Below are positions 8,487 to 14,792 of a stretch of DNA of 14,792 nt, piece by piece (the stretch's first letter is position 1; each line of letters starts with the position of its first letter). The notes below the pieces were generated by a model that was not told the origin of the DNA, made no database searches, and saw only the letters and a program-made list of their open reading frames with translations. The stretch spans positions 1-14,792 of the forward strand of contig JAJJLU010004323.1 in the NCBI GenBank assembly GCA_023807065.1, read 5' to 3'. This DNA is from Isotricha intestinalis (taxonomy: Eukaryota > Ciliophora > Litostomatea > Vestibuliferida > Isotrichidae). Position numbers and translations under genes: made by a program.

Positions 8487-8990
8487 ATGGAATTAATAAA
8501 AATATCAAATATATATGATAATAAAAAAGATAAATATTTTATAATCACTGACAAAGAAATAAAAGGAATAATTACAAATATAGGAGATGAAAACATAAAA
8601 GTAATAATAAACGATTTATCATCCTTTAATGAAAATAATAAAAATTTATTTTTTACAAGGAATAATTTTTACTTAATTTTCAGTTCAAATTCTTTAATAA
8701 AAAATATAGACATTCAAAAATTAAATGAAGTGTTATCCATTTATAAAAACTATAAAATTCATAAAATTAAAATTTCAGGTTATTTAACAAATGATAAGGG
8801 ATTACAAAAAGAAATAAATTTTCCAAATATTCAATATTTATCTATTAATAATTTATTATATACAAATTTTAATTTATTTGATTATATTAATCTTCCTCAA
8901 TTGCAATGTTTTAAATTAAATAATTATAAGTTTTCTACTAATCAAGAAATAGAATTCTTTTCTTATTTTTCTTCATCAAAAAAAAATTAA
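8487..8990 (+). CDS. Leucine-rich-repeat-like protein of unknown function, N-terminal part (frameshifted)
   Basis: The first ATG in frame is at 8487; the frame is open from 8439 but has no earlier ATG. The protein opens with MELIKISNIYDNKKDKYF and then shows irregular repeats of short beta-strand-like pieces such as IKVIINDLSSF, IHKIKISGYL, FPNIQYLSINNLL and LPQLQCFKLNN. This resembles leucine-rich repeats in which one solenoid strand follows another. Reading stops at 8990 directly after a run of nine A (8978-8986), and the next frame carries on with the same kind of protein (IKNLILKNIFIEIL). The real gene therefore continues to 10326 and would encode roughly 612 residues. No enzymatic motif, signal peptide or membrane segment is visible. 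The role is unknown; LRR proteins usually bind other proteins. Confidence 0.6.
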   Translation: MELIKISNIYDNKKDKYFIITDKEIKGIITNIGDENIKVIINDLSSFNENNKNLFFTRNNFYLIFSSNSLIKNIDIQKLNEVLSIYKNYKIHKIKISGYLTNDKGLQKEINFPNIQYLSINNLLYTNFNLFDYINLPQLQCFKLNNYKFSTNQEIEFFSYFSSSKKN

Positions 8991-10326
8991 AAATCTAATA
9001 TTAAAGAATATATTCATTGAAATATTAGAAAATAATTCAGATGATGATTCAAATGAATATGGAATAATAAATACTTATTTAGAATATAATGGAAATAAAA
9101 TTTTTTTTCATGAAAATAACTTAAATAAATCTTCTTTTTTAGAAAATTTATATTTAGAAAATTGTAAATTATTATTCATTGATTTTGATAATTATTCAAG
9201 TCCTGAAAATAAATTATATCTTACTATTAATAATAATTGTATTTTAAATGAAAATGATTCAATATTAAAATTTAAATATAATGAAAATGGAATTTCTATT
9301 TCTCTTAATGGCGAAAATGAAATTAAAAATAGTGTTTGGAATTTATTAAAAAATCAAAAAATTTTTTTATGCGAGTTTATAAATTTTTCTTTTTATGAAG
9401 AGTTAAAAAAAATAAATTTAAAATTAAATTGTCCTCAAATTAAATTTAAAGAATGTAGTTATCTTTTTATTAATGAAGTTTTATCTAATATGACAAATTC
9501 AATTAATTATCTTTCAATAAAAGATTCGATTGAAGAAAAGAATAATTATAAATTAATAATTAATAATGAAAAATTATTTTCTAGTAATGATATAAAAATT
9601 GTTATTCAAGATTCAAATATTGAAATTTATGAAATGAATTATAATATATTAAAAGTAAGTTTTTATGAAAAAGAATATGAAGATTTAAAAAATAATCAAA
9701 CTTTATTTTCTTTAATTTTTGAAAAAGAACATAATGAATTAGTTATTAAAGGAATGTTTTTTCAAATAATTCCAAACAAAAATTATCATATAAAAGCTAA
9801 AAAAATTACTTTTGATAATATTTTAATTAATGAAAGTATTGAAACAAATATTAAAAATTCAAATATAATTGAAAAAGAATTAACTTTCTTAAATTCTCAA
9901 ATTATTATTTTTTCAAAAGAAAAAACAAATATTGATTATTTTACTTTTAATTTTTTTCTTTATAGTAAAAATGAAATAAATGATTTTTTAGATTTAATTA
10001 ATTTATTATTATATGAAGAAAATAAAACAAAAGTCGAAGAAACATTAAAACAATTAAATCAAAGAATTCAACCTTTTTATAATCAAAATATATGTTTTTA
10101 TTATACAAATCATATTGAATTAAGAAATATTATTTTAAGTTTATTTTGTTTAAACGATAATCAACCAAATATTAAAACTATTTTAGAAAATTATTTAGCT
10201 CCTAATATACTTCCAAATACAGAAGATAATATTAAAATTATTTCTGATTATTATTTTTCTCCAAAACAAATTCAATTTATTGAAGGATTGAAAATTTCAT
10301 TTAAAAAAATAAAAAAACAAAAATAA
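8986..10326 (+). CDS. Leucine-rich-repeat-like protein of unknown function, C-terminal part (frameshifted)
   Basis: This frame is open for 446 codons from the A9 run to a TAA at 10324-10326. Its first ATG is at 9490, but protein-like sequence without stops fills 8986-9489 as well, so 9490 is not the start. The repeat style of the first part goes on: FLENLYLENCKLLFIDF, LNCPQIKFKECSYLFI, NSINYLSIKDSI, YHIKAKKITFDNILI, LTFLNSQIIIF. Near the end the pattern changes to a helical, charged stretch (NDFLDLINLLLYEENKTKVEETL) and a lysine-rich tail (FKKIKKQK). Asn, Ile and Lys dominate. The family is not recognised beyond LRR-like, and no catalytic residues stand out. Intact expression would need an 8- or 11-A run at 8978-8986, so either an indel error in a homopolymer or a recent lesion separates the two parts. 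Confidence 0.62.
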   Translation: MKNLILKNIFIEILENNSDDDSNEYGIINTYLEYNGNKIFFHENNLNKSSFLENLYLENCKLLFIDFDNYSSPENKLYLTINNNCILNENDSILKFKYNENGISISLNGENEIKNSVWNLLKNQKIFLCEFINFSFYEELKKINLKLNCPQIKFKECSYLFINEVLSNMTNSINYLSIKDSIEEKNNYKLIINNEKLFSSNDIKIVIQDSNIEIYEMNYNILKVSFYEKEYEDLKNNQTLFSLIFEKEHNELVIKGMFFQIIPNKNYHIKAKKITFDNILINESIETNIKNSNIIEKELTFLNSQIIIFSKEKTNIDYFTFNFFLYSKNEINDFLDLINLLLYEENKTKVEETLKQLNQRIQPFYNQNICFYYTNHIELRNIILSLFCLNDNQPNIKTILENYLAPNILPNTEDNIKIISDYYFSPKQIQFIEGLKISFKKIKKQK

Positions 10327-10332
10327 AGATTA

Positions 10333-10420
10333 ATAAGATGTTTTTTAAAAGGAGTGTTATGTCAAATAATGAATAATGGTGTAGAAGTACAATTAAGTAT
10401 TCATTAAAAAAACATCTTAT
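10333..10420. repeat. Foldback element with 16-17 bp inverted arms
   Basis: The arm ATAAGATGTTTTTTAA (10333-10348) is the reverse complement of 10404-10420 apart from one extra T/A in the homopolymer (six versus seven). The 55 bases between are not obviously self-complementary and are richer in G (GGAGTG, GGTGTAGAAG) than the flanks. It starts six bases after the stop of the LRR-like gene. It could be a miniature inverted-repeat (MITE-like) insertion or a long-loop stem in the 3' untranslated region. No convincing target-site duplication is visible beyond TA-rich flanks. Confidence 0.6.
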
Positions 10421-10426
10421 AATATT

Positions 10427-10619
10427 TAAATGGAAAATAATTAAATAATAAAATATTAAACAATTAAAAAAAATAATAAATAATATATTATAATATTTAT
10501 ATAATTCCTTAAAAAAAAAAAAAACAAAAAAATCCAAAAAAAAAAAATTATCATATAAAAAAAATAAAATCAAAAAAGAATATAAATCCAAAAAAATTCA
10601 AAAAACCTTAAAAAAAAAA
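10427..10619 (+). promoter_or_regulatory. A-rich leader and presumed promoter of the KH-domain gene
   Basis: The 110 bases before the ATG at 10620 are mainly A runs with scattered C and T, and A runs touch the start codon. Farther upstream, the TAATAAAATATTAAAC and TATTATAATATT regions could supply core promoter elements, but none is distinctive. It mirrors the leaders of the minus-strand genes in this window. The opposite-strand open frame here is just the complement of poly-A and is not a gene. Confidence 0.35.
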
Positions 10620-12608
10620 ATGGAAAAAAAAGAATCTCCTAGATCAGAATCTAAAAATGAAAATAATGAAAAATTAAATTCTCAAATAGAAAACTACAGT
10701 CAAAGTAATAGTCCAATAAGTCAAAGTCATTCTCATTCATTATCTCATTCAAATAATTCATATTCAAAAGAAAGATCAAAGAATAATTCATATAGTAATA
10801 ACTCTGAAGAAAAGATTAAAAGTCCAAATCAAAATATAAAAGAAAAACCAGCATTAGACTTTTTAATATTTTTAGCAATTCCATTAAAAGATAGATTAAT
10901 TCAAGAAAATATATTATCAAAAATATCAAAAGAAATAGGAGAAGTAAATATGGAATTTGATACATCATTTATAATACCAGATTTTAATGGTTGTTTATTA
11001 AAAATAAAAGGACCAAATTTAAAGAAAAAAAGAGATGCAACACAACAATTATTAGAATTTATAGTATCAAATGATTTAGATCAACAAATGACAGAAGAGA
11101 AAAATTCATCATTAAAATATTCTAAAATAGAAATAGTAATAATGATTCCTAATGGATTAGTATCAATGGTAATTGGAACAAAAGGAAAACAAATATCAAC
11201 AATGATAAAAGAATCAAGAGCTTCAATAGTTATTAATCAACCTATATATAAAATGACTTATAGAACTGTTTCTATAAGTGGAAGACCTAGTAATGTTAGT
11301 GATGCTATTATGAATATTCAAAATATTATGGAAGAAAGATATAATGAAGTCTCTAAAATTGAATTCGAATGTAAACCTTTAAATATTAGAACCAGTCAAA
11401 CTAATGTTAAATTAGTTGTTGATTATCATGTTATTGAAACTTTAACTAGTAAAAGACATTCTAATATGTATGATATTTTATCAAAGGAATTTAATGTTAA
11501 TATGAAAATATATGAAGATCATAAAAATAAACAATTAGATCATAAAGATTACATTTGTTCTCTTCAAGGAACAATTGAACATGTTCAAGAAGCAATAATA
11601 ACAATAACAAGGAAAATAAAAGATGATATTAGAACAGTATTTGATGGGAAGAAAAGTTATACATTAAGAATGTTAATAAATAAAGTATTTGTAACTAAAT
11701 TAATAGGAGCAGGTGGATGTATGATACAAGAAATAGCTAATTTTTCAAAAGGAGCTTCAATAAAAATAATGAGTAATAAACATGATGAAAAAAAAAGTTC
11801 ATGTCATGATATTCCAGTATGTATTGCAGGGTCATTTTCTTCTGTTCAAGATGCAGTTTGTATAATAATAGAACAAATGGAATGTTTTAAAAGTGGAGGA
11901 CCAATATTAAAAAGTGGTAAAAGTTTACATAAAAATATTGCAAATCAATTTATTAATTCTATATTTACTACAGCAGGACCAAAAGAAAATGAAGATGATC
12001 ATATTTATACTTTAAAAGATAGATTTCAAAATATGAAAAGAGAAAGAGATGATGATGAAGAAATTGATAGTGAAAATAATAATAATTCAGATAATAAGAA
12101 TAGAAGAGAAGAAAGAAGAAGTAAAAGTAAAAGTAAAAATTATCATTATAATTATAATAGAAGAAGATCAAATTCAAAATCTCATTCTCGAAGATCGAGA
12201 TCACGTTCTCGAAGTTATTCCGGAAATGGAAGATCATATTCATATAATAATAGAAGAGAAAGGAATTATAGAGAAAGAAATTCTAATGAAAATAATTGGT
12301 CATATGAAGAAAATGGAATAATGAAAATTTCAATTGATTTTATTGTTCCTGATAGACTTGTTTCTTTTTTAATTGGAAAAAATGGAGAAAATGTAAGAAA
12401 TATTATGAGTAAAACTGGAGCTTTGATTAATTTTAGTAAAGAATATAATGATGATTCTAAATTAAATACTATTAATGGAACTGGAAGAATTTGCAATTTA
12501 AAAGGTACTTCACAACAAAATGCTAATGCTATGCAAATGATATGTGAGTTAATTATTAAACAAGAACAAAGGTTTAATACAAATAATAATCCTAAGAAAA
12601 ATAAATAA
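10620..12608 (+). CDS. Multi-KH-domain RNA-binding protein with RS-rich linker
   Basis: An uninterrupted 662-residue protein. Residues 1-75 are a Ser/His/Asn-rich disordered tail with SP sites. Five KH-like units follow. The unit at about 77-150 lacks GxxG; 168-240 has GTKG at 186-189; about 262-335 has SKRHSN instead of GxxG; 346-422 has GAGG at 363-366; 568-648 has GKNG at 586-589. GxxG is the loop that contacts nucleic acid, so three units look able to bind RNA and two look structural. Between the fourth and fifth KH (about 470-560) lie an acidic patch (RDDDEE) and then RS dipeptides (RRSRSRSRS), a typical target of SR kinases and a nuclear-speckle signal in other eukaryotes. Closest in style to poly(C)-binding/NOVA-type or vigilin-like proteins; I cannot name an orthologue. 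Likely work is pre-mRNA processing or mRNA handling. It stands alone, with 293 bases before it. Confidence 0.83.
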   Translation: MEKKESPRSESKNENNEKLNSQIENYSQSNSPISQSHSHSLSHSNNSYSKERSKNNSYSNNSEEKIKSPNQNIKEKPALDFLIFLAIPLKDRLIQENILSKISKEIGEVNMEFDTSFIIPDFNGCLLKIKGPNLKKKRDATQQLLEFIVSNDLDQQMTEEKNSSLKYSKIEIVIMIPNGLVSMVIGTKGKQISTMIKESRASIVINQPIYKMTYRTVSISGRPSNVSDAIMNIQNIMEERYNEVSKIEFECKPLNIRTSQTNVKLVVDYHVIETLTSKRHSNMYDILSKEFNVNMKIYEDHKNKQLDHKDYICSLQGTIEHVQEAIITITRKIKDDIRTVFDGKKSYTLRMLINKVFVTKLIGAGGCMIQEIANFSKGASIKIMSNKHDEKKSSCHDIPVCIAGSFSSVQDAVCIIIEQMECFKSGGPILKSGKSLHKNIANQFINSIFTTAGPKENEDDHIYTLKDRFQNMKRERDDDEEIDSENNNNSDNKNRREERRSKSKSKNYHYNYNRRRSNSKSHSRRSRSRSRSYSGNGRSYSYNNRRERNYRERNSNENNWSYEENGIMKISIDFIVPDRLVSFLIGKNGENVRNIMSKTGALINFSKEYNDDSKLNTINGTGRICNLKGTSQQNANAMQMICELIIKQEQRFNTNNNPKKNK

Positions 12609-13059
12609 TAAATTTTTATTAATGAATGTATTATTTTTTTTGATAATAATAATTTTTGATTTTTTATATTTGGATTATAATACTCTTGAAAATTTTATTA
12701 TAATTATAATTTTTTTGTTATTGATAATAATTTTATATTAATTATAGTGTATTATATTATTTATTATGTAAAGAGATTAATTTGCGTATTTTAAAAGGTA
12801 AAATGTATTTCTTTTATTAACAGATTTTTATTTTTTTTTCCTTAAATAATACTTCATTCTTTTAAATGAAGTCAGATATTTTATTTTAAAGGTTATATTT
12901 AATTTTCTTTTTTCATAAAATAAAGTTTTTTAAGATTTCATTCAAAAAAATATAAAAAGAAATTTATTATTTCCATATATTTAATTAATTGACATTTAGT
13001 TTTTAATATTTTTATTTATATTAAAATATAAAAGAATATGAAAATACTAATTTAAAAAA
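12609..13059. other. AT-rich spacer with one short hairpin; no gene seen
   Basis: This is 3' flank of the KH gene followed by noncoding AT-rich sequence. Both strands are full of stops and I find no stretch with protein-like composition. The only structure that stands out is a perfect 8-bp stem (ACTTCATT at 12851-12858, AATGAAGT at 12865-12872) around a six-base loop. The last part may hold the eroded upstream end of the following USP relic. Confidence 0.5.
12851..12872. repeat. Perfect 8-bp stem, 6-base loop hairpin
   Basis: ACTTCATT and AATGAAGT are exact reverse complements and do not extend outward. It sits about 240 bases after the KH stop. In DNA this AT-rich an 8-bp palindrome can arise by chance, although these arms include two C or G each. 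No function is assigned. Confidence 0.4.
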
Positions 13060-14792
13060 TAAAATAGAAAGTTTAGAACATCATGAATTTTACTTAATAA
13101 TATTTCCATCTCAAGAAACATTAAAAATAAAGAATTTATTTGGAACAATGAGATTACCAAATATAGGAAATAATAGTTATATGAATGCTTGTATTCAATG
13201 TTTAAGTAATGTTTTTCAATAATATTTTATATTTGATAACTATATAAATGAAATTAATGAAGAAAATCCAATGGGTTCAGAAGGAAAAATTGTTCGTTTT
13301 TATGCAGAATTAATTAAAATGTTATGGAATCAAAAATTAGATTTAACTTATTTTAATAATAGAAGATGTTATTATCAAATTTAAGATAAAGAAAAATTAA
13401 ATATTTTTACAAATTTAAAAAAAGAAATTGGAAAAAATAATTTATTATTTAATAATTATGCTCAAAGAGATGATTCTGAATTTTTTTATATTTAATAGAT
13501 ATTTTACATGAAGATTTAAATAGAGTAAAAAAAAGAAATAATAATGAAAATGATTATTATTTTAATGAGAATAACACATTAGAAGAATTATATAAAAGAA
13601 AATATGAGAAATTTAAAAAAGTAAATGATTCAATATTTACTGATATATTTTATGGAATGCACTTTAAGTATAACTACTTATTCAGAATGTAAAAGTGAAT
13701 ATAATATTTTTGAATCTTATGATATTATTATTCTTCCTTTAAAACATTTCCTTATGGAATTTCTAATTCAGAAGCTGATAGATTATTAAATAAAGATAAT
13801 AACAATAAAAATAAAGATATTTATAAAATTCCAGGAAAAACTAATTTTTATTACATATTCTTTGAATTTTTATTTTTATATATTAATATACTTCTTCAAA
13901 TTTAATTTTTTTGAAAAATCTTCTATTTGAAAATAAGTTAAATCATTAAACAAATAACATTTTTTATTAATATATTTTTACAAAAACAATTATAATATTC
14001 ATTATTATTATCTCTATTTATTATCCAAATTAAATCATATATTTTATTTTCTCTATTATAATTGTAAAAGTGAAAAAACAATAATAATTTATCCTATTAA
14101 AAAAAGAGAATATGATAAAATGAAAATAAAAGATATTAATTTATTAATAATGTATTTATTTAATTTAGATAATAGAGATTTCATTACAGCAATAATTTCA
14201 CATAATAATACTTATTATTTATGAAGAAGACAAGAATATCAATAATTAAAAAAATAATAATCTGAAAAAAAAAATGATTGAAATTTCTAATGACTATAAT
14301 CAATTTATAAGTAAAATATAATTTTTGATTATTACAAAGAGAATTTTTTGGATTTATTAATAGGAAACAATTTATATTTATAATATTATTTATTCAATAA
14401 ATTTAAAAATAAAAATTCTATTAGAAATAAAAATATTATTGAAAATAAAAATAAAAATGTGATAAAGATGAAGAAATTTAATTAAAAAATGAGAATAAAA
14501 AAATAAAATGTAAAAAAAGTTGATTTTATTTAATAAAATATTATTTAATTTATTTAAACCGAAAATGTGAATCCCATAAAAAATGAAAAATAAATGTAAA
14601 AATTATAATTTGTTTTGGATAAATAAAGAAATATTATATAACCATTGTTTTTTATTTTTAATTGATAAATGTATTAATAAAACATCAAAAATAATAAGAA
14701 AAAATGAAGAAATAAAATTTAAAAAAATACTATATAAACAACCCATAATATAATCATATTGAGTATTTGGAAATTTTAAACAAAATATAGTA
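13060..14792 (+). pseudogene. Decayed ubiquitin-specific protease, N-terminal and middle catalytic domain, with an inverted insertion
   Basis: The order of USP landmarks is clear but spread over two frames. The Cys box is LPNIGNNSYMNACIQCLSN (13154-13210); a TAA follows at 13220-13222. Then come YINEINEENPMGSEGKI and FYAELIKMLWN, another TAA at 13382-13384, and a QQD-box equivalent (YAQRDDSEFF). A frame shift in a T7 run (13481-13487) leads into LIDILHEDLNRVKKR, then NDSIFTDIFYG. A further shift near 13660 gives TLSITTYSECKSEYNIF and IILPLK, where USPs have the first zinc-ribbon CxxC and the LxLPL turn. After an inverted insert (13857-14060), TIIIYPIKKREYDKM to SHNNTYY (to 14224) resembles the ubiquitin-like insert of USP4/15, and stop-ridden traces continue to the window edge. 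The catalytic Cys position (13175-13177) is Ser. Stops plus frameshifts make it a pseudogene of the same family as the left-edge relic. Confidence 0.75.
13857..14060 (-). pseudogene. Inverted fragment of a USP C-terminus, diverged copy of bases 1-183
   Basis: This stretch lines up with bases 1-183 in direct orientation, sharing long blocks such as ATACTTCTTCAAATTTAATT and TCTCTATTTATTATCCAAAT, with small indels. On the minus strand it reads YDLIWIINRDNNNEYYNCFCKN and, after a frame hop, KCYLFNDLTYFQIEDFSKK, the USP segment from the strand before the His box to the C-terminal YYFDDSxV strand. The His position is again Tyr. It lies head-to-tail reversed inside the plus-strand USP relic, whose protein trace resumes right after it, so it is an insertion or inversion rather than that gene's own end. 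Compared with this copy, the left copy lacks about 21 bases around position 75-80. Similarity to 1-183 stops abruptly near 14060. Confidence 0.75.

Noticed and set aside
10301..10591. Minus-strand open frame of 96 codons rich in Phe
   Set aside because: It is the complement of the A-rich leader of the KH gene and overlaps the end of the LRR-like gene and the foldback element.
13060..14792. Reassigned stop codons (TAA/TAG read as Gln, ciliate style) in the USP copy
   Set aside because: The long genes nearby end at TAA, contain no internal TAA or TAG and use CAA for Gln. The USP copy also needs several frame changes, which recoding would not fix.
1..14792. tRNA or rRNA genes, CRISPR arrays or intact transposons
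   Set aside because: I looked for locally GC-rich cloverleaf-like blocks with a GTTCRAATC arm, regularly spaced repeats and transposase motifs, and saw none.

Overview
The window looks like nuclear DNA from an extremely AT-rich, intron-poor, flagellated eukaryote that uses the standard genetic code. TAA ends the long genes and Gln is written CAA. Coding regions are rich in Asn, Lys and Ile, and gene starts sit behind long A-rich leaders. A kinesin-9 (KIF9-type) gene, a family tied to motile flagella, argues against non-flagellated AT-rich lineages such as Dictyostelium and Entamoeba. My best guess is an anaerobic gut fungus (Neocallimastigomycota). This is inference from composition and gene content, not a database match.

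Layout, left to right. (1) 1-720, minus strand: a decayed C-terminal half of a ubiquitin-specific protease (USP4/15 style). (2) 1056-5276, minus: an intact 1406-residue RNA-repair protein with an Asn/Tyr-repeat N-terminus, an RNA ligase domain, an unassigned middle region, a P-loop kinase and a 2H phosphoesterase-like domain. (3) 5530-7817, minus: a KIF9-type kinesin whose motor is broken by a one-base frameshift near 6967. (4) 7960-8460, minus: a short decayed protein-coding remnant of unknown family. (5) 8487-10326, plus: a leucine-rich-repeat-like protein of unknown function, broken by an indel in an A9 run near 8978-8986. (6) 10333-10420: a small foldback element with 16-17 bp inverted arms. 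(7) 10620-12608, plus: an intact KH-domain RNA-binding protein with an RS-rich linker. (8) 13060-14792, plus: a second decayed USP gene that still shows the catalytic-domain landmarks, interrupted at about 13857-14060 by an inverted C-terminal USP fragment that is a diverged copy of bases 1-183.

The intact genes suggest ordinary nuclear functions: RNA repair or tRNA splicing, RNA binding and flagellar motility. I see no operon-like linkage between them. The flanks are a graveyard of a USP family, with one relic at each edge and one inserted inside another.

The most unusual large-scale signal is a repeated switch, inside single genes, between stretches of mostly A-ending and mostly T-ending synonymous codons. 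Two genes carry single frameshifts in short homopolymers. These could be real lesions or assembly errors, and the sequence alone cannot decide.
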